DNA of 64,000 nt from Hygrocybe punicea (lineage: Eukaryota; Basidiomycota; Agaricomycetes; Agaricales; Hygrophoraceae): positions 2,914,001 to 2,978,000 of the forward strand of contig OY744461.1 of assembly GCA_963556145.1 (NCBI GenBank), in the 5' to 3' direction. The position numbers were made by a program, and so were the translations under genes. Shown here one piece after another: positions 11,194 to 22,200 of this stretch. Position 1 is the first letter of the stretch. Every line of letters begins with the position of its first letter. The notes beneath the pieces were generated by a model. It made no database searches. It saw nothing but the letters and a program-made list of their open reading frames with translations, and was not told where the DNA came from.

Positions 11194-11520
11194 TGCTCTC
11201 AATTGCAGCAAGGCAAGTGCAGGCCTTTGGATTGGGAGCCCTGTGGTAAGGTTCAGGCATGATTAGACTATAGTAAAGAAACTTTAAAAACCAGTATTTC
11301 CTACAATATTTTCACAAGCAAGATAACAATGCAAAGTTTTACATTATTTGATCACAAAAAATCCTCATCTGTCTCCTGTGACATCATTCTCTGGATTGCA
11401 AAGGCCATACAGTATTCTCCAAATGACATCTTTCTGTGTGTGTAAAAAGAGAATGATATAAATATAGTGAGATGATATCACCAGGCCAAAAGAAATTGAT
11501 CAATTTAGCAACTTCCAAAC

Positions 11521-12767
11521 CTACTCTGACTTGGTCACTTCACTCTTCATTTGCCAAACCCATGGAGCTGTGACACCAACCGAGGTCAAAAGGCTAGCGA
11601 CCAACGTGACAATTGTATTGATGATCGTTGACCCCTTTGGCTCCGGTGATGGCCAGGTTGAAATCCAGACGCTGAAAGATATGCTTGTCCACATGACATC
11701 CCACCCAATGGAGGACTGTGCAGGATGAGAACAAAGAATTTCCCAAGCAGAACTGAGGAAGCCTGAAGGTGATTGAGCGCTAGGCGGGAGAGAAAGCCCT
11801 GCAATGGCAGTCGTGCGCATGTGAAGTGTCATGGCAATAATCGCAACGGTCCTGTAAAGGGTCGTGATCTTGACGGAAAGTGGACCCGGCTTGGATTGAG
11901 CTGAATAGTGAACGAACACAAGGGGGATGACAATCAAGGTATGCATTGATAGGAGATTTGGAACGAAGGTGTGACGTGACGTGAATGGAGATAGACCAAC
12001 GGTACCGAGCGAAAGCATGACGCTGATCCACAGAGGCGGTGTTGCGAATCTTGGCGTCGATTTTTTGGGAGGCGGGGAGAGGGAAAGCGCCAAGTAAAAG
12101 AGGTTGGAAGCGACTGAAATTGCCACGACTTGGCCGAGCAGCATATACGCCCATATGTATTTGATTCCGTGCGCTTGACCTGAATTCTCTTCTTGTAGCC
12201 AAGAACCAGTGTCTGATATGAAGGCAATGACATACCTTGGGTCGCCAAGAATACAGTCCATGCGCCCACGGTGAATAGACATAGTTGTTGGCTCCACCAC
12301 CAATTGAAAGGACCAAAACTAACGGCAGCCCAAGCCTGTTCGAACAGTTTCGTTCCAACCAGCCAGTTTGTGATTCGATGTATTGTATCATCCGTTAGGA
12401 TTGGGTGTGAGAGTTCGTAGTTTGTAAAACTCCACTTCGATGCACACAGTAAATCCTTTGAATGATTTTCAACGTCAAAACGTCAAACCGACGCACAGCC
12501 AAAAATTTAAACATGTCTGCAATTTTGAAAAGAAACAAAAGCAAGAATCAAATCGTGTAATTTTGCAAAAGAAACGGTTCACGAACAAAACCAGGTGTGG
12601 GCCAAAGAAACCAGTGCCAAGGATGCGAAGGTGTAGTGTCGCCAGTTAGATCTTGACTTTTCCGTCAGTATAGGCAAGCTTTTGACGATGATAATGAATA
12701 GGCCGATGATAAGGCAGAAATACGATGCGAATACGCCCAGGGCCGACAGGTGAGAGAATTCCATCAT
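11521..12767 (-). CDS. Multi-pass membrane protein, 352 aa, four exons
   Basis: Four exons give one continuous 352-residue frame: 12767-12587, 12516-12497 (20 nt), 12434-12236 and 12179-11521. The introns begin GTTCGT, GTGCGT and GTATGT, end in AG and are in phase. The start MMEFSHLSALGVF is followed at once by a hydrophobic segment (residues about 8-32) and a second one (TFASLALVSLAHTWFYMFKF). Later come LCLFTVGAWTVFLA, YIWAYMLLGQVVAISVASNL, and further hydrophobic stretches, about seven in all. The W/F-rich segment GPFNWWWSQQL lies between two of them. From memory this resembles an uncharacterised basidiomycete membrane protein family; no catalytic motif is seen and I assign no function. 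It is the best-supported ordinary gene here. Retroelement-free flanks suggest a resident locus. Confidence 0.75.
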
Positions 12768-12975
12768 CGTGGTGTATACAAGAGTTCTGAATCGGGTTCT
12801 CTGCTCTACTCAAGGTTCTCCGCTCTACTCAACTAGCTAAACCCCAGCAAAGTTACCACTCGGCGTTCCATATGCGTCTGACGGTGGTGACTCCTCGAAA
12901 GATACTGGTACCAAAAAAAGAAAGCCTTTGAAGCACACACTCAACATGGAGTTACGATCTGGCCCAATGTCACCG

Positions 12976-13254
12976 TTAATCTTCACGCGTTCCCGACTGG
13001 CAACGAACAGCAAAATAACATTTCCAACGTTGCAACTGTACCGGCATTCCGCGCTCGTGATAAATATACACCTTTTCGTTTGTTTTTGCGATCCTCAGTC
13101 TGCATTCGGGACGGCTCGGGAGTGCACCGGCATCTTCCTTCTCTGGCGCATAAGTATGACATGCATATAACCGCCAAGTCGTTATAAGTTTGTCCAAATC
13201 CTCTGGAAACTTGGCAATACCCGCGCGGGCGATCACTCCGAGTTTCAGACCCAT
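12976..13254 (-). CDS. Uncharacterised small ORF, 92 aa, low support
   Basis: The frame opens MGLKLGVIARAGIAKFPEDL and runs 92 residues to a stop. Upstream on the minus strand are a TATAAG-like box and a C/A-rich leader just before the ATG, as at many fungal starts, which is the main support. The second half (SRPECRLRIAKTNEKVYIYH) is Arg/Lys-rich without recognisable motifs, and a splice donor-like GGTATT occurs after residue 12, so this may be only the first exon of something else. It lies 209 bp upstream of the membrane-protein gene on the same strand. No homolog recognised. Confidence 0.3.
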   Translation of the reverse strand: MGLKLGVIARAGIAKFPEDLDKLITTWRLYACHTYAPEKEDAGALPSRPECRLRIAKTNEKVYIYHERGMPVQLQRWKCYFAVRCQSGTRED

Positions 13255-13519
13255 TATCCTGGTTGGAGGGCTGGGTGCTTGGCTTATAATGAGACGTTTT
13301 AACGCTTCTAAAGTAGCGCTTACTTAGTGCGTTAGGCTCCCGTCAACCATTTGAATCACGGCATTGAAAAAATGTCACGTATCATCATATCATAGGCCGT
13401 GTACGGGGCTGAACATTCCGTGTGAGTAATATATCAAAAACAGAGCAGGGGTTTTGGGGCCGTTCCACTTGAAGTTTACGTATGAACGTGTGAAAACCGA
13501 GTATTCCAATTCGGCAATG

Positions 13520-14968
13520 TTAATGCTTTACAGGTTTTGACGACTTACAACACGCTGTCATCTCTCCCCCCAATGCCAATGCCACCGCCACCGTCTCCGT
13601 CTCCGTCTCCCTCCCATTATCCAGCTTCAAGCCCCCAGAGAGACCTCTGATAAACGATTCGAGGGTTCCCATGAGGCATTCAAATGGAACAAGGCAAACC
13701 CACGCAAATATCAGGAGGAGGGGAATAATGATCGTCTTCTATTCAGGGGCGGAACCGGGGGGAAGGGGAGAGGGGTACACCTTGGCATAGCCGTGAAGGA
13801 TGATTGTCGTCGTCATGCGGAGCATAAACCCCATACGGGACCAGCGCCGACAACTCGCTGAAATCCGACCTGTGTGGGTAAAAAAAAATGTATGTGTTGT
13901 CATCAGCATCGTCACGTTGTCAAATATGGCCTGGGAGTGGGAGTGGGAGTAATAAGAAATCACAAAAAATAAAAAAACCAACCAAATGGATCTCTCACCA
14001 TATCCACACACAAAGGCACGCAATGCGCACTTTACGGAATAAATCAACTGTGTGTTGCACTCATCGCCTTGTCCTCGAGATCGCTACGTGTGTTACTCCA
14101 ACCGAAGTTTGTACACGCGGTGAAAGGGGGCAGGGGGGGGGGCAAACAAAGATGAAGCCAACGTCCTACATACACTATGATACACACATCAGTCAAAAGT
14201 GAGAAAATAAATTTTCAAGAGAACTCCCTAGGGGCCGCAAATACCTGCGCCCGCGGTTGACTGACGATAAAATGCAGCCTCGATGCATTGAAAATAATGG
14301 TCACAATTGTTCCCCAACAGTTTTGGAGTTTGTGCAAACTTTTTGCCTTGCCCCCTCGAACCAGTTCGGACCCGAATATAACCTTTGGTGGAATGCGTTT
14401 TCCTTGCCTGCTCTGGTTCCTATTCCTTTTCAAGACAGTTATGTACTTGGGCTAGGCGAGGGCCGGGGGTGAGAATAGGACTTACGCCGCCCGCCGCCCG
14501 CCGCCGCCACGGTCTGACAAATGTGAATCGTGGACGTGATACTTGGTACGGCATGCGGCAGGTCCACCTTGCGCATACTGCACCAGGTAGATGACTCGGT
14601 ATCCCGATATCTTCCTTTCCATCATTGGTTGTATGTTGATTCTTGTTGAAAAAAAGACCCTGTTTGGCGAATCAGGGCGTGTAGAGTTGATTTAACCAAG
14701 TGAGGGAATATGGAGAAAACGAACTTGTATTTTCAGCCGCAGAATCAGGCATGATTTGGCCCGGTCCGTCGAAACGCTCAAGGCCCGGATCGACTTTATG
14801 AGGCAGAGACGGACGGTCAGTTTCTTGAATACTGTGCATGCGCATGTTCCTACCCTCTTCACGTCGATATGCTGTCAAAATGCTGTAACACCGGGTAACC
14901 AAAGGTATCACACATCCGAGAAGTGGATAAGGCTGTGTGTCTTTCGTGTCTTCTGAATCCGAGGACAT
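13520..14968 (-). CDS. Probable multi-exon membrane protein, model incomplete
   Basis: The 3' exons fit together in phase. An exon ending at 14245 (ASRLHFIVSQPRAQ) joins 14047-13999 (LIYSVKCALRAFVCGYG), 13869-13781 (RMGFMLRMTTTIILHGYAK) and 13738-13520 (KTIIIPLLLIFAWVCLVPFE, stop). Acceptors CACACAG and donors GTATTT, GTGAGA support the first joins; the last intron would be only 42 nt. The 5' part starts at ATG 14968 (MSSDSEDTKDTQPYPLLG) after a long CT-rich then CA-rich leader, and contains SSFSPYSLTWLNQLYTP. How 14670-14400 is spliced could not be settled. At least two hydrophobic segments are predicted. No family recognised. It could be one gene or two. Confidence 0.4.
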
Positions 14969-16080
14969 TGGTTATTGGGTGTTGGAAGTTGTGTTGCTGT
15001 ATGGATCAATGTGGGAGGCAGTGGGGCCGTGTGCCGGTAAATGGGGGATGAAATAAAAAAAAGAATGGGGGTAAGAAAGGAACGTGGTCGGTTATCTGAC
15101 AAAAGGACTAGCGATGAGTGAGGTATACGTCGCTTAGACGTAATGGTGACGCGATGATAAGTAAGAAAGTACTAGTAAGTAATGGAGCGGAAACACGTTC
15201 CCAACCGGTCTTTCGGGTGGATGCGGAAGATTACGGGTTCGCACTGCTGCGTGTAGCAACAAAAGGTTTTGCAAAGATCAACTGCGGAGTATACCTCTGC
15301 AGGGAAGTGAAGTTTCAGAAATATTGATGAGGCAAACGACGGGATGGCAGTGGCCGACTAAAAAAATATGGCGGACTACCTTGCCCTCGATCGCGCTCAA
15401 GAATTTTTTAATAATAATTTCTGAAAACTTCCTATCTGGGCCGACAGAGAGTGAGAGCAAAATGCAAGAACAGCGGCAGGAGGAACTCGTGCTCCTGGTG
15501 TATCAGGGTTGGTAGAAGAAGCAATAGCAGAACCAAATGCAGAGAGAAGAGCAATGCCACAAAGGAAGAGACGGACCTGAACCCCGGTGACGCCAGTGAC
15601 AGTACTAGTGAGAGAGCGCGCGCGCTGCAGAGACCGCTGCCGTTGTGACGTGAATTTGATCAGAGCGCCTTGGAGACGCATGTAGGAGCAGTACACCCGT
15701 GAGGCGTGTAACGACGTCAAGCCATAGGTACGGACAACGGGATGATATGATGTTAAAAGTAAAACACTGGCGTCTGATGGTGGCTCGAGAAGGAAAGTTG
15801 AAAGTGGGGTCCATGTGGACCTGTATCCGCAAAAGCCGAGAAACGGAAGTTAATAATGGACGGCTATGGTGAACTATGGAGAGCACTACTGGGGTGGCAC
15901 CGTCTGTGTGGATTGAGCAGACTCGAGTAGTAGCTGTAGGTGAACACGAACGTTGAGCACAGGACGTCGGGTGCCTTCGGGATGTGCTGATGACGGGCGA
16001 CCGGAGTATCATTTCGGGTGTTTCTTGTTGTTCTCCACTGCCACTAGCCAAGTTCTAATAGTCGGCCTTCCGGTCTCTTC
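14969..16080. other. Intergenic between divergent genes
   Basis: No gene confidently seen. On the minus strand 15720-15397 one frame has a hydrophobic stretch (RLFLCGIALLSAFGSAIASS), and the overlapping frame is also Leu-rich because the DNA is pyrimidine-rich. I therefore do not call it. The two flanking genes (minus start 14968, plus start 16163) are divergent, so both promoters should lie here. Confidence 0.4.
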
Positions 16081-16082
16081 GT

Positions 16083-16162
16083 GGATATAAAACCGACCAA
16101 CGCTTGTATAAAACCGACCCACGCCTGTCTTTTACCTTGTATCTTCTCCCCTTCACAATACA
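16083..16162 (+). promoter_or_regulatory. Core promoter with duplicated TATA module
   Basis: Two copies of TATAAAACCGACC (TATA boxes at 16086-16092 and 16107-16113) lie 21 bp apart. They are followed by a CT-rich tract and CACAATACA directly before the ATG at 16163. The spacing suits the Ser/Pro-rich gene. Confidence 0.6.
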
Positions 16163-17080
16163 ATGACCGAATACGACTACTCCCCAGAGGCATACGACCG
16201 TTTCATGGCAAACCAGCGTCGTGTTTCCAACTGGGTAAATCAGTCTTCCTCCAACGCACGTCGCTACGTCGATCCACTCAACGACGCTCCCTCCATACAT
16301 TCCTCTTCAGACCCCTCTTCCCCCTCTGCTTCCTCCTCCTCATCCTCTCGAAGTACTGCCCGTCCTCCTAATCCCCGCTCTTTCACAACGCCTAATCCGC
16401 ATGCCTACCACACCGCACACGTACGCCCACGCGGGTTGGCCCACGACCAAGGACGTCCCTCCCACCACGAGCGCAGTTACCATCGCTCACCCTCCCCTTC
16501 CTCGCCTTACACCTCCTCTTCCTCCTCACCCCGCCGCCCACCCTCCCCATCTCGCACCCGTCCCCGCTCCCACTCCCACCACCACTCTTATCCCACCAAC
16601 CGCGAATCCTCCCTCTCAAGCTCAACAACCCCGTCGCCCTCCTCCTCCCATCATCGCTCACCCCACCATCCACACCATGCACATGGAAATCCCGTACGGG
16701 CGTACTCACACCCTGTACCGTACCAGCCCGGCTTCCCAGGTCCCGTACCCTACCCAGCCTACCACCCTGCGCCTCCCCCGCCACCCGCCCCGCTTGGGTA
16801 CAAGATGATTGACCCCCGGACTGGGCGAGAGTTGCCTGTGCACAACGTAGGCCCCGGCCAGATCATCATCCCCGGCGGGCGGCGAGGACAAACATACGTT
16901 GTCCTGCCACCAGATTACCACGTCACAGTCCCCGGGTCTTCGTCGCGCCACCACTCCTCCCGCACAAAGCAGCATTCGCAGCCACAGCCCCTCCTGAAGC
17001 GTCTCTTTGGGAGCATCGTTGGGAGCCGAAGCAGCCATAGCGGCAGCAGGCACAGTCACAGTCGGCGGAGCAGCTACTGA
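16163..17080 (+). CDS. Ser/Pro/His-rich conserved fungal protein, 305 aa
   Basis: A single-exon frame of 305 residues with a convincing promoter. The N-terminus (YSPEAYDRFMANQRRVSNWV) and the C-terminal third (GPGQIIIPGGRRGQTYVV, then PPDYHVTVPG, then PLLKRLFGSIVG) read as structured or conserved. Residues about 45-200 are low complexity, dominated by Ser, Pro, His, Arg and Thr, and probably disordered. No signal peptide, membrane segment or enzyme motif is visible. Codon use is C-rich at third positions, unlike the A/T-richer transposon frames around it, which supports a resident, expressed gene. The overall plan resembles uncharacterised agaric proteins; function unknown. Confidence 0.8.
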   Translation: MTEYDYSPEAYDRFMANQRRVSNWVNQSSSNARRYVDPLNDAPSIHSSSDPSSPSASSSSSSRSTARPPNPRSFTTPNPHAYHTAHVRPRGLAHDQGRPSHHERSYHRSPSPSSPYTSSSSSPRRPPSPSRTRPRSHSHHHSYPTNRESSLSSSTTPSPSSSHHRSPHHPHHAHGNPVRAYSHPVPYQPGFPGPVPYPAYHPAPPPPPAPLGYKMIDPRTGRELPVHNVGPGQIIIPGGRRGQTYVVLPPDYHVTVPGSSSRHHSSRTKQHSQPQPLLKRLFGSIVGSRSSHSGSRHSHSRRSSY

Positions 17081-18120
17081 GAGCACACTCGGAGCAGCTT
17101 GGATTTAGGTCGTCGTCGTGCGCTTGTCGGTTCGGGCCGAAATGGTAGCTGGACGGAGGTGCTTGGATTTGGGCGAAACAAAAATTTGTCTTTGGAGTTG
17201 GGTGGCTGGGTATTTGGCGATACATATCGGTCGTCGTTCATCTTGAGGATAGAGTACGGAAGACTTGCTTCCCTCCCTCTCGCGATACCTCTTCCATGAC
17301 CATACCCTTGTTTTATCCATTTTTCGTTTTTTTTTTGTCTTGTTTACTCGTCTCTTCATATTGTACATACATACTCAATTATTAGTTGCTTACTGATACG
17401 TACTGCTATAGTGCTGCTACTCCCCCGGCAGGTCGAGGGACCACGCACATTACTGTCCTTGCTTTAATTTTTATTTTGCCTTTGGAGTCCGGACCGATAT
17501 GATCGAGAACATGTATGAGTGGAGAAAAGGTTGATATCATGAGCTTGTTGAGCGCCACACTCAGGCTAGCACGGGTCATCGATGACATCCGAAATCTGAT
17601 ATGATCCTGCTAGTACTTTCCAAGTGCCAGTGCCAGTGGGAGACTGGAAGTATAGGGATTATTAGAGTTCGCGTTTGACTTTTTTGTTCCGTGTCGACGT
17701 CGCTTCGACTGGCTTTTTTATGTAACCTCACCTCCCGGTGTCGGAAACACGGACCATGACTGATGGTTCTATCATTCCAACACTCGTATACACCAATCAA
17801 GTTCCAGCTGATCATGGTCATAGGACTTGGTACCTAAGTCAGCGCGCTGTGTGCTCCACAGTAACCGAAGTACCCCGCAAGTCGGACCGGTGGGTGTCAG
17901 TGGTAGTAAGTGTACTAACTACTCACCACTCCGTCTTCCCTGGAGGACCGGAGCATAGTTTACATTTATTGATAATTTCATCGATCATGATCATGACGAT
18001 AGCGCTGGATGTCACGGTGGCTTTTCTCCCCAACAAGAACTATATAAAATTTTCATGTTCCATGAAAAATAATAAACAGAAAAAGACGAACGTTGCCACC
18101 GAGTGTCTACAATGTGGACT
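17081..18120. other. Non-coding stretch
   Basis: No gene seen. The longest frame (17738-18175) runs across the left end of the MITE at 18123 and lacks promoter context or recognisable sequence, so it is not called. Confidence 0.5.
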
Positions 18121-18122
18121 TA

Positions 18123-18793
18123 CAGCATATTTCATAAAGGTAGGCCGCAACCAAAAAAAAAAAAAAGTTGACTAAGCTTGGTCACTGCCAGGTAGCGGCT
18201 GTGGCTGAGCTACAGAAACTACATTTCTTCAGTGAGAGCAATGCTATCTAATCCCAATAGTAGTCCCAGCCTTAAATAAATGTAGACCTGCTGAGGACAC
18301 TTTGTTCAGGAAAAATTGTGTTGTATAATTCTGGTGAGGTTTGAGCCACCTATGCCAGTTTACTCCAAAAAAGGAAAACCTAAGGTCCAATTTCATAAAA
18401 TATTTACAATGACCCAGGGAGTATTCCAAAACTTCTTTAAAAAATCCAGTAGTAGTAAAATCAACCTTTCACTCAGATAAAATGAAATACAACAAGATTT
18501 TAGATGGTGATAGTATCTAAATGCACATATCAATGAGCCACACTACCTAAAATGGAAAGCTTCTCTTCAAGAAATTACCTGACAATGCCAATGGGTATTT
18601 TTTCCTGTAAGAAATACTCTCAAAGGGTCTACATATACTTATTTAAGGCTGGGACTACTATTGGGATTAGATAGCATTGTTCTCACTGAAGAAATGTAGT
18701 TTCTGTAGCTCAGCCACAGCCACTACCCGGCAGTGACCGAGCTTAGTCAATTTTTTTTTTTTTGGTTGCGGCCTACCTTTATGAAATACGCTG
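18123..18793. mobile_element. Mariner-like MITE with about 155-bp inverted repeats
   Basis: TA flanks on both sides (18121-18122, 18794-18795). Ends are CAGCATATTTCATAAAGG and, inverted, CAGCGTATTTCATAAAGG. The inverted repeats extend inward through GGTAGGCCGCAACC, a poly-A/T run and a shared segment ending at about 18280 and 18650. The interior has no transposase. The terminal CAGC--TTT-CATAA pattern loosely resembles the fold-back element at 6996-7807 but the families differ. Confidence 0.8.
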
Positions 18794-18969
18794 TAAAGCA
18801 CACACAAGCCCAAAGTTTCGGGACATTTCTATTTTGAGATATGTGCGGCCTATGTCACGTGCAATCGTGGGTATGGGAGTGATGTCAAAAGTTCATTGTG
18901 GTGGTGAAGGACAAGTAGTTAAAACGGAGATACGCTGAATGAGGAGAAGAGCTTTAACTGCACTGAATT

Positions 18970-19214
18970 TGTTGGGAATAGTGGCCGAATAGTCGCGGAA
19001 AGGATTAGTAATCCATATCACGTGACCCTGGAACTCAAACATACCCGTCCGATGAATAATGCTGAAGCGCAGCATGTATTCTACTCACCACAGGAAACTT
19101 CTAGTAGATTTAGCTAGTAGTATAAAAACCCTCTCAGAGAGAGGCAAATATAATTCATTCCACACAAAATATCTTAGCGGTCAACAACCACCACAAACTA
19201 TATATATTCCAATA
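18970..19214 (+). repeat. 5' LTR of the copia element
   Basis: 245 bp; TGTTGGGAATA at the start, TATATTCCAATA at the end. A TATAAAAACC box at about 19120 is the likely promoter. Confidence 0.9.
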
Positions 19215-19228
19215 GGTTATGAGCCCTG
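19215..19228 (+). promoter_or_regulatory. Primer-binding site for initiator-Met tRNA (internal)
   Basis: GGTTATGAGCCCTG directly after the 5' LTR is complementary to the anticodon stem-loop of eukaryotic initiator tRNA-Met (CAT anticodon), not to its 3' end. This implies half-tRNA priming as in Drosophila copia and yeast Ty5. Confidence 0.8.
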
Positions 19229-19297
19229 AACGGCTTTAACGGAAACATGATCACGCACCTCCAAACATCGCATTACTACCTCGTATACTAGCTGACT

Positions 19298-22200
19298 ATG
19301 ACAGACGAAGTCACGCACACATCGGGATCATACCGGATCGAGTTATTGAAGGGAAACAATTGGATGCTGTGGAAGAGACAGATGTTAGCTGTACTTCGGG
19401 ATCTTGGGTTAGAAACATACATCGATGCGGAATCAAAGGCCCCTGTCCCAGCGGACGCATCCTGTCCAACATCAGAGGAATCCGAGGCGATGAAGAAATG
19501 GCATGGCGGAGACGCCAAGACGAGGACGCGGATCAAGCTCGCAATTGGCGACGCGGAAATGATACATATCATTGGCGCACACACGGCGAGTGAGATGTGG
19601 AAGCAGCTAACCTTGGTAAAGGAATCCAGGGGGAAGCTTGGAATATTAGCGACACGATGCGCATTGTACCGGTCGATTGCCGAAGAAGGATTCGACCTAA
19701 TCGAGCACATATTGAAGCTCCGATAACTACAGGAGGAACTCCACTTGATGGGAAGCCTCGTTTCCGATGAAGATTTCACAATGATACTTGTATCCTCTTT
19801 ACCGGAAAGCTGGGACCTGTATACATCAGCATATTTAGACTCAAAGAAGGATGGGACGTCACTGACGTCACACGAACTAGTCGTGATCCTATTGGAGGAA
19901 GACCACAGGCGCCGTGAGCGCAGCGGAGATCCTAACAACGTCGCTATGCATGGGAGGTTCACCGGAAAGCGCAACGGAAAGGGTAATGGAAAGCAGAAAG
20001 CGGCCGATTCTGAAATGGAATGCTTCAACTGCCACAAGAAGGGACATATGGCGAAGGACTGCTGGTCTAAAGGTGGCGGAAAGGAAGGGCAAGGGCCGAA
20101 AGGAAAAGGAAAAGGCGCCGGAAAGGGTGGAAACCAACGGAACTGATTGAATCAAGCTGCGGACAATGTCAATAATATGTTACAGGACGTAGCATACGCA
20201 GTGAATACAGACAATATTTCAAACTACGATTGGTTACTGGATTCCAGAACGACAAGTCACATCAGCAATTCCTGAAACGCATTTATCACATACAAAACTC
20301 TGGACGAAGCTACCGTTCAAGGACTAGGAAAGGTAGCCGCTCGAGCTCTTGGTCGCGGAACCGTCGTCTTACACTTCACAGTGGATGGAAAGGACATACA
20401 GCACCAGCTACGAGACGTACTACATGTACCGGAGTCACTGAACTCGCTACTATCGCTTAGCTGGTTCGATGAAAGTGGCGGATGGGTTAACTTCCGCAAC
20501 GGAATATGCAGGCTCTATATGAAGGAGAATAAACTTGTCGGAACAGGCTGGAAAGATGGACGACTATACCGTTTGAACGCCTGAGCGCAATCCCACACGC
20601 CGGAAAAGGCAAATGTAGCCAAACCAAAGAAAATGTCTTGGGATGAATGGCACTGCCTATATGGACACATCGGAATGAGCGGACTCGAGACCCTGCAGAG
20701 AAAGGGGTTAGTCACGGGTCTAGAAATCGATGAAGGGAGTGTCCCTTCCCGAACCTGTGAGGCTTGCATTCAGGCGAAGCAAGCTGTCCAGCCATTTCCG
20801 AAAGAGGCTGATGGACGATCCAAAGTCGCTGGAGAGCGGACTTTGAGTGACGTCTGGGGCCCAGCACACGTAGAGTCTATCGGAGGATCGAAATACTATA
20901 TCTCATTCATGGACGACGCGACACGCACCGTAACCACCTTATTCATGAAACGGAAAAGCCAGGCGACGGAACGCATCAAGGCTTACGTTAACACGATCAA
21001 AAAGAAGTTCGATCGAAACCCTAAATATTTGTGGTTCAATAACGGAAAGGAACTCGTCAACAAGGAAGTCGAGAGATGGGCAGTGGAGAAGGGAATTGTC
21101 ATTGAAACAACGGCCCCTTACTCACCCTCGCAACACGGAACAGCAGAAAGATTTAATCGCACGTTACTGGAGTTAGCCCGCGCGATGTTGATCGCTAAAA
21201 ACCTGCCCGCATTCCTTTGGCCGGAAGCCGTTGCACATGCGGCCTACATTCGAAACCGATCCCCCACCAAGGCTCTAGACGGAATGACTCCACATGAAGC
21301 CTGGACTGGCAAGAAGCCAGATGTATCGCATTTCCGGGAGTTCGGATGCGATGTTTGGGTCTTATATCAAGGCGGAAAACGATCGAAGCTGGCACCGCGA
21401 TCAGCTAAGATGAAGTTTGTAGGATTTGTGGAGTCGCAGAAGGCTATCCGATACTACGATGCCGGAACGCGGACTGTTAAAATGTCACGGAATGTTGTAT
21501 TTCACGAGGATGGGGCATTGCAGGAAGTCTGGATTGTATCCGACTTACCGGGTTTGCAATTCGAGGGGGAGCAGAGTGAATCCGACGACTTGCAAACTCT
21601 GGAACCACCGGAACCCGCAATGGAATCACCGGAACCCACTATGACGGCACCGGAAAGGGCCATTCGCAGACCGGAAAACGAAATAACATACCCACCGAGA
21701 GCAACACGAGGAGTCGACTGCGACTACCGACAGTTAAACAACCCGCGTGCACAACCGACACAATGCGAGATACACGAACTGCTTGATGTACGGAGACCAA
21801 CAGAATCATCCGCAGCGAAACAATAGGACAAAGTCAGCATGGAAACAACCATTGCATATGTGTTCTTGAGCGCAATGCAACAAGATAGCAGTCTCACCAA
21901 CAAGGACCCATGGGATTTAAGGGAAGCCAGGGAAGCCGTAGATTGGGAGAACTGGAAGGTAGCGATGAAAGAGGAATTCGATCAGCTACAGGAAATGAGC
22001 GTTTGGAAACTCGTAGACTTACCGGAGGGGCGGGAAGCCATCGGAAGCAAATGGGTTTTCCACAGGAAATGCGATGAGACGGGCGCAATCGCTAGGCACA
22101 AGGCCTGGTTAGTAGCCCAGGGGTTCTCGCAGAAGCCCGGAGTGGATTTCAGCGAAACCGGAACATTTGCTCCTGTGATGCAGTTCGAGACGTTACGGAC

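Larger units (their letters stand above)
6560..11270 (+). pseudogene. RecQ-type DEAH helicase pseudogene split by four insertions
   Basis: Plus-strand frames read as a RecQ helicase. At about 6635-6840 there is a Q-motif-like YDWQIHVMEALL, a Walker A AGTGAGKT and VVISHLNDLEVEQA. At 8020-8150 there are MSPEMCLNHPRF, motif II VVDEAHCISQWGD, and at 8310-8560 INLGNDQPNIT, RTIIFFNTHDL and an arginine-finger region. DIPDVSHIIQYMVPS and a decayed QRxGRxGR motif (QCLGCARRSGG) follow at 8670-8790. An acidic tail at 8850-8930 precedes the 9063-10357 insertion, and a Cys segment (PIELIIPCCNVC) appears at about 10400. Many in-frame stops are present. Insertions: fold-back element 6996-7807, LTR scrap 7870-8019, hAT-type elements 9063-10357 and 10541-11193. 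RecQ genes of this type often travel with fungal transposons or subtelomeres; which applies here cannot be told from the sequence. Confidence 0.75.

Noticed and set aside
15190..15250. Possible tRNA around GGGTTCGCA
   Set aside because: Lacks the GGTTCGANNCC pattern and an acceptor stem.
15397..15720. Signal-peptide-like minus-strand ORF
   Set aside because: Two overlapping frames are both hydrophobic because the strand is pyrimidine-rich; no supporting splice sites or start.
17738..18175. 145-residue plus-strand ORF
   Set aside because: It runs into the terminal repeat of the 18123 MITE and ends in a poly-A encoded Lys run.
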